From contig JACGWO010000012.1 in the NCBI GenBank assembly GCA_034509735.1, positions 24,519,188-24,583,187 of the forward strand: 64,000 nucleotides of DNA, given 5' to 3'. Shown here piece after piece: positions 35,563 through 48,525 of the stretch. Under the pieces are notes generated by a model. It made no database searches, was not told where the DNA came from, and saw nothing but the letters and a program-made list of their open reading frames with translations. Position numbers and translations under genes: made by a program. This DNA comes from Sesamum alatum. Lineage: Eukaryota > Streptophyta > Magnoliopsida > Lamiales > Pedaliaceae. Positions within the stretch are counted from its first letter, which is position 1. Each line of letters opens with the position of its first letter.

Positions 35563-36668
35563 TGTTTCAGCTCCTATTTCAAGATATTTGCTTGCTGAAG
35601 AGAGAGCTTTGATATGGAAGGTAGGTCAACAAGTACGATTGATTGATTGGTGGTGGGTGGGTGGGTGGATGGAGTTCTTGATTTTTTTGGGTCTTGAATG
35701 GATATACATGAATGTATATATATATATATAACAAATCTACAGTTTTCAATCGAACCAATGACCATATTTTTCACGTTTCGTCGGTTAGCAATAATTAATA
35801 GTGACCCTGAATTCTCTTGACAATCACCCCAATAGTGTTAGAAACGGGATATGTATGCACTCCCCTCGGCCAACCAAACAGTATTAAGGTTTAGCACGGA
35901 AGAAACACATTATTGTTTACACTTGGATATCTATTTTCTTTTGTCTGTTAGTTTTGTTGGACAAATCATTCTTACATGTTATTTTCTAGTAAAAACAGAC
36001 ATGTGATAATTGATAACTGTGGCCCGACTTATCACATGACTATTTTTATCTAGTGCATTTCTAATAATTCGTGACCACGTATTATCAAAAATGCGCTTCT
36101 GTCGCTCACTACATAAACGAGAATGACTTAAGCCATACCGCTTATTTTTGCATGATGATTTTTCTAATGTGGTCCATTTTCTAACTTAAGTAACTTTCGG
36201 TAACCGGCGAATAAAAACAGATGAGATATTTTTTATGAAAAAATATGTCAAAAATATTAGTTTTTGCTGGAGTTTTTCTTAAAAAACTTGATCTAGAGGC
36301 TTGGATCCCCTAAAATCCTGTAATCGTAAGGAAACACGTCATTGGGTTGATTGCATCAAATTTCGGATGAATCCAACATCAATATTTCTGCAATCCTTCG
36401 AATTTCTTTGTAAATTTATATTTAAATCAATGACCGGAGAGTAAACGTGTTTTATTCCTAAGCAATAACAAAACAAGTGTACGACTGCACAAGAAAAGTC
36501 CCAAAATAAACTTAAACCTTTCTGATCACCTGCTGTTGCACTAGGAACATAAAAGATCCATTGATGACAATGCTCAGAGATCAGATAGCATAGCATGAAT
36601 CTTAAGTGTGCAGTACATGTGGAGGTAGCTACCACCCACAACTAATTTCATACACCAAGTCACTATGC
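35563..36668. other. Spacer between the two Tha4 copies
   Basis: Contains the copy A promoter and leader (about 35563-35720, similar to the copy B leader), an (AT)n stretch at 35719-35731, unrelated AT-rich DNA, and from about 36480 the copy B 3' untranslated region, which resembles 30920-31083 next to copy A. Confidence 0.6.
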
Positions 36669-39246
36669 TCAAGTATAAGAACTCTCCTTCGTGCTGGGGA
36701 CCTTACCCTCTGGCTTCTCGTCTTCACTGACTGTCGTGCCAATTTTCTCGCTGGATGGCTCAGCAGAGGACGACTCCCCTTCCTTTTTCAGTTCTGTCTC
36801 AAATTCTTTAGCCGCCTGCAGTTGAGAAAGCAAGCATCATTACAGGCGATTGAGCGGTCAATTAACTTAATTATCAGTAAATCCATCAGGACGATGCCTT
36901 TGCAGTTTGCACCCTATGATCTGATTGATTTGCAGTCGGCTATACAATACTACCAAGAAACGCATTTGGCAAATTTGACTTCGTCCAAAGTAATACAACA
37001 AGATTTTTGCTGAGCATATACTTGAATCTACAGGAAAGACGAAACGGTGTGTATTATTATGTAGGAGCAAGTGCAATCATGGCAAAGTCGAGTAACTAGA
37101 TACATTAACACAAACAGTAGTGGAGGCATTCCCACAGAATTTGTCGACCAAGTTGCCAAGTAGCAGTAGTCACATAAGTCCCAATAACCATTTAAACAAT
37201 CAAAAATTTATGTGGAGCAGAATTTGATTGATGGCTCTTTTCCACAAACCTCGAATAGACCAAGCTAAAAGCACCAGAAGGCGAGCTTTGGTACTAACAT
37301 GACTTGGTCCAACAACTAACGCAGCTTACTGAAGCTCAAAAACTGGCAGCAGAATGCAGTGGCCAAAAGAAGATTTTACTCATTACAGTTATCAAGAACT
37401 TTGAATAGGTTAGAGTCCATTGGCTACACTTGTTTACAGACTAAAGAAGCAATAAGTTTTACATAATTTTGTACTACAGAGCAGTTAATGAACCAGTTAA
37501 AAAGTGATAATGACAAACTGAAGATCCCCAAAATTCTGTCCACAAATAATTAATAGAATTACCAAAGACAAACATACTACATATAGTCCCTTTGGTTTCG
37601 AGCAAAGCTAATTCCATATTCATTAGAAGGAAGTACGGGTAACAGATTGTCCATATAATTTCATCAGATAAAGAAGAAAGGGAAGAAATAATTTTCGAGA
37701 ACACGATGAGGTCAATGCCTTTGAGCTCATAATCACAGATATTAAACGATTCAACTAAATGAGGATAAAAAGGAAGCGGCTGGCATGTATAAGTGAGAAC
37801 ATAGAGGATCAAATTTTGATTCCCAAAAATTCACTCCCAGTTTTATCATCATTATTGGACACCAAAATTTGCCTCTATTTTCTTAAGTCAGTATGACCAG
37901 ATAGGACTTTGTAAAGCCCCTATCCAACAGCTGCATAATCCAATGTGAGGAAGGATGTTACAGTTCCCAACTGCGCATTTCTCAGCAACACAAAACGAGG
38001 GCTCCGCTCGCCATAGGACTTGACCAAACATCTCACAACATGAGCTGACCGACGACAGCCATGCAACACAACACCTGTATAAAGTAAGTCCCAGTGTTGG
38101 GCAGAGCTCATTATCAAAGGACCCTTTCGCTGGAATGCTTGCTTGAATATATCTGATGTTCTTATTCGCTCCAATCCATGGTCCATGGTCCCTATTTAAC
38201 AAGTCCAACTTATCCAACTAACAACACCATAAGTGTGACCCTATTGCCTATGAAGGGTCGTTGTTAACATAGCGAAATCCAATCAATTGATCCAAAGTGC
38301 TTAAGTCTGCTAATAATAAGAATTTTCCAAAAGGTATATCCTTGAACCCTGAACCATAAACCCCAAAGCCTAAACCCCTAATCAATTGCAGGATGCAGGA
38401 TACCGTATTCCGTATGAAGTAAGATCATCGAGCTATATAGTTTTGGTCCAAGAATTCAACATAAGTGATTATCTTTGCACAGAATTTCATTTGTCTTCCT
38501 CATAGAAGTGCGGGATCAACCTATACCTACTCATGATCTCAGACATCATAAAGGTCATCAAACATTCCAAACATAATTCTCTTGCAGTGAGAGTGCAATT
38601 TTTATACAAACTTACAAGAACTTAACAGTCGGCTTACACATCCGATCAAATCCTCTTGGCAAAATACAAACAAGTCCCTGTTTCTTTTAATCTATGCCTA
38701 ATTTCAATTTTGCTGATCATTCACTAAGAATTTCCTTGCTTTGCCCCAATATTTCTAAAATACTATAAAAATCTGTCCTGGTCAGATAAACTTGTTTTCC
38801 TAAGAACAGAGTGTTCTTGTCCTAAACGTCAAACTACTCTTTAGCCAATTTCATTTTAGCAACAGCGAAAATCAAACAACTAAGAGATCAAAACGACAAA
38901 GGAAAGACAGCCCACAAAAAGGATAAAAAAAAGGTAGGACCTGTTGGAAGCTCTTGACAGTCTTCCCAATGCTTCGACCCACTTCAGGCAACTGCTTCGG
39001 GCCGAATACGAGCGCCGCCACGCCCGCAATAACTACGAGCTCGGGCACTCCAAGCCCGAAAAGGCAGTTGCAGGAGAGCCCTCTCTTCTTGGCTGTCCTG
39101 GGCCGATCCGCGTAAAGCACGAGCCCTGCCTGGTTACACACATTGTAGCTGAAGAAAACTGAGCTGGAACATGACAGAGAGGTGAATCTTGGTGATGGGT
39201 TTGGATTGGGGCACGCTGTGAGTGCAGCAGATGAGATGGTTGCCAT
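36669..39246 (-). CDS. Thylakoid Tat translocase subunit Tha4/TatA, copy B
   Basis: Two exons, 38941-39246 and 36669-36815, phase 0 join, 150 residues. The layout is the same as copy A: transit peptide to about residue 60, membrane helix with Glu69, hinge, amphipathic helix and acidic tail. Differences include A77 for T77 in the membrane helix, Q85 for K85 in the hinge (FGPKQLPE), and a tail with KKEGESSSAEPSS and SEDEKPEGK. Both frames are open and splice sites are intact, so both copies look functional. The intron is 2.1 kb. A Mutator-type foldback element sits at 39378-39797, about 130 bp upstream of the start codon, so it lies in or next to the promoter. Confidence 0.93.
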
Positions 39247-39377
39247 TGATTCAGCTCCTATTTCAAGATATTTGCTTGGTGTAGAGAGATTTGATATAGA
39301 AGGTGGGTCAACAAGTATTATTCATTGGTGGTAGGTGGGTGGAGTACTTGATCTTTTTGGGTCTGGATTAAAAATAA

Positions 39378-39797
39378 GGGCAAATTAATGCCATCCTCTT
39401 CAAATTTAGTATAATTATAAATATTATTTATTATTTGAAAAATTACGAATACTCATAATTATTATAATTATTAATCAACTGCCTAAAATTGATCATTTTA
39501 TCCTTGAATTTTTTATTAAAACTGTAAAAAAATTAGTTGAGTCAAATTGCATTATTACTCATTTACGTAAAAGAACTTAAAAAACCTATTGTTGTGCATT
39601 TTAGTCCCATTTTTTTAAATTAAATAAAAAATAATTCAATACATAAAGGCATTTTGATCGGTTTATTCATAAAAAAGAATAAAAATGGGTCATTTGTTAG
39701 ACAGTTACAAACCTCATAGAGTATTTATAATTTTTCAAACAATAAGAAGATATTTCGTAATTATGCCAAACCTCATGGAGATAGTTGTAATTTATCT
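39378..39797. mobile_element. Mutator-type foldback element, family 1 copy 1, 420 bp
   Basis: Flanked by identical 9-bp repeats TAAAAATAA at 39369-39377 and 39798-39806. The interior matches the elements at 49226 and 51161: ATTTTTTATTAAAA, GTCAAATTGCATTA, ATTCAATACATAAAGGCAT, CATTTGTTAGACAGTTACAA. The ends (GGGCAAATTA and TTGTAATTTATCT) are inverted but more diverged than in the other two copies. It sits directly upstream of Tha4 copy B. Confidence 0.82.
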
Positions 39798-39888
39798 TAA
39801 AAATAATGTAAAGTTTTCAACGGAACAATGCGAGCGAGACCAAATTTTTCACGTTTTGTTGACTAGCAATAATTAATTAGGATAGAAT

Positions 39889-39890
<2 letters not shown>

Positions 39891-39919
<29 letters not shown>
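39891..39919. repeat. Poly(A) tract
   Basis: 29 consecutive A. An (AT)n run follows at 39985-40008. No retroposon body was recognised beside it. Confidence 0.85.
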
Positions 39920-39924
<5 letters not shown>

Positions 39925-39977
39925 GCGAAGTTGTAAAAGATTCCCTATATTAAAGAGATAGATTGATAATCTCCATG

Positions 39978-40008
<31 letters not shown>

Positions 40009-40291
40009 GTTCACTATGCTCGTCTTATTTAATTTTTGAAAGCAATAATTTAAAAATTACTGCAAATTGTCTGTTGTGTGTTTTAATCAAAATATTGGAT
40101 TGTTTACCGTCCTTAACTTTTTTCTAAGTCAATTGTTCGAAGTGAGAAAAAAATCGAGTTTAGGTTTTCAATTTTATTTTGCATGTTATTCCCCCAAAAA
40201 TTTTGGGATCCTCAGTCGGTCTTTCAACATTATATGGTATTGCTCGACCTTTGATGATAAGAAAACAAGGATTCTGATGTTTGTTTGAGTA

Positions 40292-40572
40292 TTTTTTTTT
40301 TTTTTTTTTTTCAGTTGGAAGCGATAAATTTTATTAATTGAAATAAAGCGATTACAATCAGTCTTGTTAGTATCAATATTGAACAGAGACAAATACAACA
40401 ATCATATCGACAATATCATAAACTAACATCTTGCTATTACAGCAACAAATAAACTTACTATACAGTATAAACAATATCATAAATAAACCTACTATGCAGT
40501 AGAAATAAATCATCCCACGCAGGGGATTCGAACTCCTGACCTCTAGGATCATGGGGTTAAGTCTCATTAGCC
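40292..40572 (-). mobile_element. tRNA-derived SINE with poly(A) tail and 15-bp target duplication
   Basis: On the minus strand a tRNA-like head (GGCTAATGAGACTTAACC, then B box GAGTTCGAATCCCC) is followed by an AT-rich body and the tail TTATCGCTTCCAACTG plus about 20 A (T run at 40292-40311 on plus). Flanks are TTTGTTTGAGTATTT at 40280-40294 and TTTGTTTGTGTATTT at 40573-40587, 14 of 15 identical; the left copy overlaps the T run. The TTTATCGCT tail motif is shared with the SINE at 17656-17911, which suggests one family. Confidence 0.78.
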
Positions 40573-40980
40573 TTTGTTTGTGTATTTACCAACCTATTTC
40601 TTTATAAAATAACATTTTTGTTGAGTTTTAGCTTATTTATTGATCAAATAGCTTGTATAATTTTCGGATTTAGTAAATTAAGTTTGAAAATAATACAACA
40701 ATTTTACTAACGTGATATGAATTGCGTGTAATGCACATATATATGTTACTAATATGAACAAAAAGCAGAATGAGAAACTCAAATAAACAATAAACCAAAG
40801 AAAAAAGGAGATTAAAATCTTGAGAAATTTGAGCTGTGAATTATTTGTATCAGGAACTTCACATAAGAAAAATATTAAGCCAGGGATGAATCTTATCCAG
40901 AGAACATCTTAGACCAAGAAACAATGATATTTTTTTTTTAAAATACATAAACAAACTAAATGACTCCTGTCAAGATATCC

Positions 40981-43900
40981 TTAAGGTTCACCGGCGCCTT
41001 GCGTACCTGAGGAACCGGCCGCTCCACGGATGCGCTTCTGCAGATGTTCCAAGCTGGCAACTCTATGCATGGAAACAGTCCTTCCCATCTTGTTCGACAC
41101 AACTGCTGCTGTTGCATTCGATTGTGCATTTTCTCCTGGAGCAATATCTATCATGGCATTTTGAATTGTATGGTTTCCGACAGAGGTGTGACTATTAGAT
41201 GGGGCGTGGTGATAATCCTGCTTCAGATCATCTTGCACTGGCACAGCTGCATCGGCTGATGTGTCGGGACTATTGACAAAAGACGGCATTCCCATTGTGG
41301 ATATTTCGGACATGGCTTGGAAAAATGGGTTCAGCCCAGTAACTCTCTTAACTGTTTCTTCAGCCATTTTGACCTATTGAAGAAACAACAGTAGTCAGCT
41401 ATCTTGTGGTGAAATATTCATCAAAGCATACCACAGATACTATGATCCACATGAGGGAATAACGACCACCTTAATCCAGGAAAAATTGATGTATCATTAA
41501 ATGACTAATTGAAAGAAACGGATGCAAGACGAAGCACGTTTATTGGTCACTTACTGCCTTACAGAAACTCGTGAAATAGTAGTCTGCCAAACATTCCAGT
41601 TCTTGCATAGTACAAAAGGTTTTACCTAATTCACTAATGTTGAGTATGTCATTTGAGCAGTTGCCCGTCAAAGAGATCCTGAATATGAGACTTAACTAAC
41701 CAAATAGTATCTCATCCGTTCACAGGAAATATCCCATATTCGAAACTTTCAACACCAAATTATTTTCGTTAAGCAAAGATATTCATGCTCAGATGGCGGA
41801 TCACGATCAACCAACTTGTGATAATAGTCTTCAAAGAGCCAAGAATAGTACTGGAATCTAGTTCTGACCATCTCATTTGAAATTTCACACAATTGGTTCC
41901 ATATATCCAGTGGCTTTTAAAAGTTGTCCATAGTACTATTAAAAAAGGTGTTTTTAGAGGCAAAAGGCCGTCCTACATAGATGCATTCGCCGGCCCATTG
42001 TTTTCGGACTCGTACAAGGAGCCGATAATTTTATGACATTATTTTTGTATTCTTCAGAACTATCTCTTCTACAGAACCAGTACTTCCACTGTTCCACAGA
42101 CTAGAAGAACTTCAACAGCAGTTCTACAAAAATAAGTAGGGAAACATGGATCTCCAAATGCAAGCGATCCCATCTAAAATCTATTTGATAGAAATTACCT
42201 TTGCTCTCAACGTCTCAACATCGGCTTTCAGAACTCTGTTGTCAACAGCTGCTTCATTGTACTTATGGGTTATGTCTGTAAGGCGCTTGAGCAAAGAAGA
42301 GTTCTCACCTTTTAATTGAGTACCCTAGAAAGCAGCATAATCAATATCCAGCTCGAGAGTTACTGGAAGGTAATCAGAGATAAAGATGACCAGAGGTGAG
42401 AATAGACCTGCGTCTCAAGCTCAGTCAAATGGGCCTGCTTTCTTCTTCTAGATCGCCGAGCTGATTCTCTATTTGAAAGCATTCTGAAAAAACGTAAAGA
42501 AATTAATTAGAGAAAAGAACTTGACCTAGAAACTTGACAATGCACTAAAATATGCCCAAAATCAAAAAATAAAAAATAAGAAGATAAACTTGGAATTTTG
42601 GCAATCAAAGGAGAGTAGTTGGCTGATTCATGATGTAAATTGCCATCTAACAAGTTACATTGTTTTAGTATATTTTAAGGCTTAGATAAAAGAAATAATG
42701 TAAATCATCTATGCAAATAATATCACTGGACACTTTTTGCATTTACCACAAGCTCGAGGTCAATACACATAGAATAATAGATTCTATTACTACCGCATTA
42801 CTCCAACTGATGACTCCATGACACAACACTTTCCAAAGTCTCATTTCTGTTCTGTATCTGAATGCCGGTACATATCAGCAAGAATGTTCCTCAAGTAGGT
42901 ATCAAATCAATTAAAACAACTATCTTCAACAATGAGATGTTCCCTTCTGTCGAAGAAATAGATAAGTGGCTTTAAAACAGAAAGATCAATTCTATTTCAT
43001 CATGTAAAATCTATCCGCAAAGACAAGTCTACATCAGCACTCATGTATTCAAGTTAACTTTCTCACATGATCACAGAACTCCTCTATTAAGTAAGACTGT
43101 CGACAACTAAAAGATTCAGCTTAATACCTTCTCATGCGTTTTGCATCTGCAACGTCCATATTTTGAGTCGCTTCATTTTCTCCGTCAGCTTCATCATCAT
43201 CTGACTGTTCCACCGATGATCCACTTGTCACTGACTTTACCTGGGTCCCAGATTTCTTCAACCCAGCCGGTAGGGGAGACACAGAAACTGGTTCACCAGC
43301 ATCCATGTCATGTAGCTTTGATGAATCTTGCCCACTTGCTATAAAGTAGAGGAAACCCAAACAATTACAATGTTAACGTACAAGGTCAATGTCCAAAGAC
43401 TATATCATTTAAGCCATTCTATTTATGCCCAAGTAAATACATTGGCTCCACCGTAAATTACACGCATAGAAAAAGGTTGTGGGTTCCAGGAGTTTTTAGT
43501 TTGGATTTTCATTTTGCAAACAGCCTTTACACACTGGACTTTCTAACAATGGAATTCTAGTTTCTGGATTATGATAAACATATATCTGTAAAACTAAAAA
43601 ACAGAGATTTAAGGAAAAAGAGTAAATGCAAGTGTATGTTGCATTAACTACAAACAAGAATGTTTCCAGTTGCTAACCTTAGTAATTGTCTTTTTCAGAT
43701 ACTGAAACCTGGTTGAAACGTGACCAACATTTACTGGCTAGTTGATAAAAATGACACAAACATGTTCCAAGTTCAAATATAGGCAGATGGTTTTAATAGC
43801 TATGTCAAATCAAGACTCCCTAGAGGACTATGGCGCAAAACGTCATAACAGGTTACCTCAAAGTCCTCATTATTCAACTTCCTTGATTTATGTAAAGTTT

Positions 43901-46900
43901 TTAAAATTTGACACACATTCTGTAGCCAAGCAAGTGCGTATTGTCTCTGACAGATGTGTCTTGACCAAAACAAAATGTGCATGCAATATATGAAACCTAA
44001 TATTCATAGCCAAAGCAGATAGTGCCATAGTGGCATATTAAGTCCATATAATATGTCAAGCTTATTATGCATCATAAATGAAAGAAAAACACACCAGCTA
44101 AGAAAGTTATCATGCTGCAACGTAGGTTTTCTCAAATCACTTATCTGTTCTAAAATAAAAAAGAAAACGAAGAAACAGAGAGAGTAGTTGACAGTTATGA
44201 TGAATTTGGCATGAGTTTTGTTTTCCAATTTAGAAGCAAAATTTCTTACTAGGCTGTGATCTTTAAAATAATGTCTGGACTCGAACATTCTAAATGAAGA
44301 TGTTTGAAGTTCAGAGGCTGCAATTGCCCGCCCCTGAAAACACAAAAGTGCTATGAGTTAGTTGAACATGTTTTACTTGTGAAAAGAAGAGATTTAGGAA
44401 TTACAAAACGAGATTTTTGAAATCCTGGAGCGAGTCAATTTCATGAGGACCAAACACTGACTTATTAAGTCTGTACTTCTACACTAAAAGATTATGATAT
44501 ACCGATCATCATCTTATGACTATATGGTTTGAAAAGTGATCTTCTCGAAAATGCCAAAACATGTCTGTCAAGTACATATGATAGCAAAAGGATGGATGAT
44601 TCACGTGTTTAGATGTACAAAACAAGGGCAGGTTAACAAAAAACTGCTCATGCTAACCATAAATTTATATGCATGATAAATTGTGCATCAGATGCATTAC
44701 AAGCTTGAATGTAGTTAACTGAATAGGATGATAGTCTATGATTAAGCTTATTTGGTCTTTAGAAAACTATGTTAAAACAAGTTTACCAAGTTGATGAAAG
44801 AGGATGCAGATATGTATAATTACATAACATGGCTAATATGCACTTAAGGCAATGAGAAAATGAACAAATGACATAAAACACAAATTCGTAAAAGTATTCT
44901 CCTTTCAAATAGAATCAAAAAATGGGCAAAAAAAAAAAAAAGAAAAGGTTTCAACATTTGTACCTGCATTTCGTCAACTAAAAAGAATTACTAACATTGA
45001 CTAATGAAACATTTTGTGAATATCTCACTAAACTTGGTAAGCGACCTCTTTGCTAAAGCTCAAGAAGTTGACAAAATCTCAAGATGCTATTGGATCAAAT
45101 AATATTCCTCAACTTGAGGTGGATGCCTAAGGAGTAGTAAAGTAAGCAGGAACTTTTATACAATTTTGAGGTATAATTGTGCAAAATTGAGTGCGCTTGT
45201 TTTGTTTATATATCAAGTGCAGACAATATGCCACACTTCAAAAAATTCATGATTAGAGTTAGCGAAAGTCAGTGGGAATGGGCATATTCGCCGTTTCCCT
45301 TTATTCATATATGCTCTTTCAAAATATATTTGGAAATCTCATTAGCAGCGACTCTATGAAATGATAAATTGATCCATCATTCCAATATCCATCTGGAAAT
45401 ATTTGAAGACATAAATAAAAAAATGAATGATTTATATTCATTAGCAGGTGGAAAATTCTCCAAACACTCTAGAAAGAAAAATGTACCACCAACCTTTGTG
45501 ATTAATATGAGATTCCAGCTGTGATGGAATAGAAGCCCGGTACACTGTAGCTGCAGACTCTTGAGCTTTGCCATTGCTTGCCTATATACATTGCAGAGTT
45601 TAGTTTTTAGCATCAAAAGAAACAACATATGAATTAAATTATTAACATTGTAATCTGGTATTGCTGCAAAAACTAAGAGTCAAACGAGAAGGTAAAATTC
45701 CAGAAGAGAGAGATATCTATAAAGCCAAAGGCAGAACTAGTAGAGCAATTGTTACAAATTGCTTCAGCAATATCCAATGCTCCGAGCATCATCATCAGGA
45801 TCAGCTTAAATTCAAGTAACTACGGAAAAACCAAGTAACATTTTTTTTCCATTTATCCTCCAGTAAAGGGTAATTTGCATATTGCGGCCCCAATTATACT
45901 CTATTGGCACCTTGCACCCTTAAATTGTATTTTTGGCAATTCTCCCCCTTGAAATACAAAATCTTTGGCGATTTGAGCCCGAACTAATTTTCTGTGAGAT
46001 TATCCAAAGAAAAAAAAAATCAGCGGGCCCAATTTTGTATTTTCAGCAAATATCTGGGTGGATAAATATAGAGTTACTGCAAAAAAATTCAATCTCCAAA
46101 ACTCATCTCCTTCTCTCTACAATAATGCCCATGACCTTTGTAATGTATTGTAAATATCACAAGATGATAAAAATTGAAAATGCATTACCATATTTTGGAG
46201 CTTGACATCCTATAAGTATATTGTCACAGGATTGTCTAAATATCCTACCATGGCCCATTCACAAAGTTCAATTTTATAGATTTTCAGTTCAACGGGTCAA
46301 TTTTTTGGAAGAGATGATCAAGATTCAAGAGAATTGGGTAAAATATGCACGCCCAAGTTTGGAAGAGAAAATGAAGACGGCTAGTTTGGAAGAGATCTTG
46401 AGAGGTAAATTTGAATAGTGATATTTTATGTAGTAATTCTATATTTTTCCACCTTCATCTTTGTTAAAAATATAAAATTGGCCCCATCGAATTTCTTTTC
46501 TTTGAATTTTCTGGTGTAAATCTCACCGGAAATTGGTTTGGGGTGCAACAATCGGAGGATTTCGTATCTCAAGGGTGCAAATTGCCAAAAATATAATTTA
46601 TGGGTGCCGATCGAGTATAATTGAAATTGCAACATGCCAATTACCCTCCATTAAAAGTACTTTTTTCAACTTCCTCAAAAAGAAAAGGAAAAATACCCAA
46701 GTCAAAGCGACGGCGGCGCAAGCCAGCTGAAGGCGGCTTTTAAGATAAGTCTGGTACTCCTTGGAATCTACCGGAATATCCGGCGGCGGGCCTGCCGCCA
46801 CCCCTGCTGCCTCCTCCGGCTGCTGCTGATTACGATTTGCAGCCACCAAACTGTAATGATGGTTCCCTTTGATCTCCACGACATCGTCGTTCTGCGAGGG

Positions 46901-47149
46901 ATGCCTCGACGATGATGGTGACTGCAGCGTGGTGGTAGTGCGATCAGGCTCCGCGGTCTCCTGGAGGAACCGCTGGAATGCCCATTCCGACGAGCTGCGG
47001 TTCATCCGCATCGTCTTGGAAGCAGCAGTAGTGGTGACGGCGGAGGAAGACGGGTAGTCCGCCTCCGCCTCCTCCAGACTCAGCCGGATCGGGGAGTGGG
47101 GTGACCATAGCTGGTCAGGCATCTCATCCACTTGAAACATCCTATCCAT
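40981..47149 (-). CDS. Group C bZIP transcription factor, CPRF2-like (AtbZIP10/25 relatives)
   Basis: Six exons: 46697-47149, 45494-45581, 43128-43338, 42408-42483, 42199-42324 and 40981-41373. All join in frame and give 448 residues. The N-terminus has [15 protein letters not shown] and [13 protein letters not shown], and [20 protein letters not shown] follows, all typical of group C. The basic region is [12 protein letters not shown], with N255 and R263 in the canonical N-x7-R spacing. Zipper positions are L273, L280, L287, I294, A301, L308 and L315. A conserved [12 protein letters not shown] stretch precedes the basic region, and [14 protein letters not shown] follows the zipper. These proteins bind ACGT-core elements, often as heterodimers with group S1 bZIPs, in light, sugar and stress responses. 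The start is the first ATG after a CT/GA-rich leader. Intron 1 carries a 779-bp MITE only 50 bp past the donor. Confidence 0.95.
45868..46646. mobile_element. Foldback element in bZIP intron 1, 779 bp
   Basis: Starts GGGTAATTTGCATATTGCGG and ends CAACATGCCAATTACCC. Flanks are TCCAGTAAA (45859-45867) and TCCATTAAA (46647-46655), eight of nine identical. Inverted arms include AATTATACTC, GGCACC, TTTTTGGCAATT and GGCCCAATTTTGTATTTT-like sequence. It lies wholly within intron 1 of the bZIP gene. Confidence 0.82.
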
Positions 47150-47655
47150 CTCTCTCTCTCTCCTCCTCTCTCTCTCTCTGTCTCTCCTAATAAGCCTCGC
47201 CTGAAAAGACAAAAACTTTGTATGACTATTCAATTTGGACTTTGAATTTTGATAATTTTCAGTTTGACCCCTATAGTATAAGGATTATATCAAAAATACC
47301 CCTTTTATTTAGATTTTTAAATATCCACTAATTTTAAACATTTTTTCCAAAAACCAAGAATAGCTTTATACCTTTTTCTTTTATCTCTAATAGCCTTATG
47401 TTTGATATATAAAAGAATAAATTTATTTTACTTTTTATTATAGTTTATATAACATCTTTGCCCCTATGAAATTATATTTTAATTATTCATAGACAAATAA
47501 TTAAACAATACGTTATTTTTATTTTAGATAAATTTTTACCCCCTCTCCCTTATAAGGTTCTCGAAGAATTTTCTACTTCAAGTTTACAAGCATATTCTTG
47601 CAAGATGATTCCATCTTAGTGGTATGGATTATATCGGTGTTGTATGTTGTTATAT
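47150..47655. promoter_or_regulatory. bZIP 5' leader and proximal promoter
   Basis: The minus-strand leader next to the start codon is GA-rich (CT-rich on plus at about 47149-47185), a common feature of plant core promoters and leaders. Beyond it the DNA is AT-rich up to a foldback element at 47656. No TATA position can be fixed with confidence. Confidence 0.4.
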
Positions 47656-48516
47656 TGAGTAAATATCATTTTTTGTCCTTAAATTATGCCACATATTCAT
47701 TTTTGATCTCTCATGTATCCTACTCATCAGTTTTGGTCCCTCAACTTTAATAATTTCATCAAATTTGATCCTTCCGTTAACTTTTCTGTTAAAACTCACG
47801 GACTTTTTCTTAAAAAAAAAAAATCAAAATTGTGACCATCAGTGTTTGAACTTGGATCACATTTTTAACAAAACCTAACTACTACTACTAGGCCTAGTCT
47901 ACAATTTAAACATTTATTAACCCGAAAATAACTTAGTTCCTTATTTGTAGCAGCCCCAATTTTTTTATTTTTTATTTTTATTTTTAAGCCTCTCAAAATT
48001 TTCAAAACATTTAAAGTCCTGTATTAGCCCCAAACAACAAATCAAATACAAAAATCATAAAAATTCTACAAGACTAATTCTAAAAAACTCAACAAAAATA
48101 CACAAGTCATAGAAATACTAAACTAAACGATACACATGCAATTCATTAAATACATAAAACTAGTCTTAAAAATTTCTAAACATCAACATAATTCAAAAAT
48201 TGATCCATTACAACATACTTCATAGGGAAAGACAACAAGTAATTTTCGGGTTAATAAATATTAAAATTACAAACTTGCCCTAGTGGCAATAGATTAGTTT
48301 TGTCAAAAATGTGACCCAAGTTCAAACCTTACTGGTCACAAATTCGGTTTTTTTTTTTAAAAAAAAAAAGTCCGTTAGTTTTAACAGAAAAGTTAACGGA
48401 GGGACCAAATCTGATGAAATTATTAAAGTTAAGGAACCAAAACTGATGAGTAGGATACATGAAGGATCAAAAGTTGATAAGTAGCATAGTTGAGGGACCA
48501 AAAATGATGTTTACCC
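47656..48516. mobile_element. Mutator-type foldback element, 861 bp, 9-bp target duplication
   Basis: Identical flanks TTGTTATAT at 47647-47655 and 48517-48525. The ends are TGAGTAAATATCATTTTTTG and GGACCAAAAATGATGTTTACCC, inverted. The arms run about 290 bp each (GATGAAATTATTAAAGTT, AACGGAGGGACCAAAT, TCACATTTTTAACAAAAC-type). It sits about 0.5 kb upstream of the bZIP start. Confidence 0.85.
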
Positions 48517-48525
48517 TTGTTATAT

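Larger units (their letters stand above)
30920..39368. repeat. Tandem segmental duplication carrying Tha4
   Basis: Unit A (about 30920-35705) and unit B (about 36480-39368) align through the 3' untranslated region, both exons, most of the intron and the 5' leader. Shared blocks include AGATTGTCCATATAATTTCATC in both introns and AGATATTTGCTTG in both leaders. Unit A is longer because of the MITE at 31990-32550 and a segment of about 1.57 kb (33275-34844) missing from B. Unit B has about 150 bp near 37970-38145 missing from A. A foldback element begins ten bases beyond the end of unit B. Confidence 0.85.

Noticed and set aside
36606..37013. 135-codon plus-strand frame
   Set aside because: Runs antisense through Tha4 copy B exon 2 and its intron; no family features, and exon 2 on the minus strand explains the sequence.
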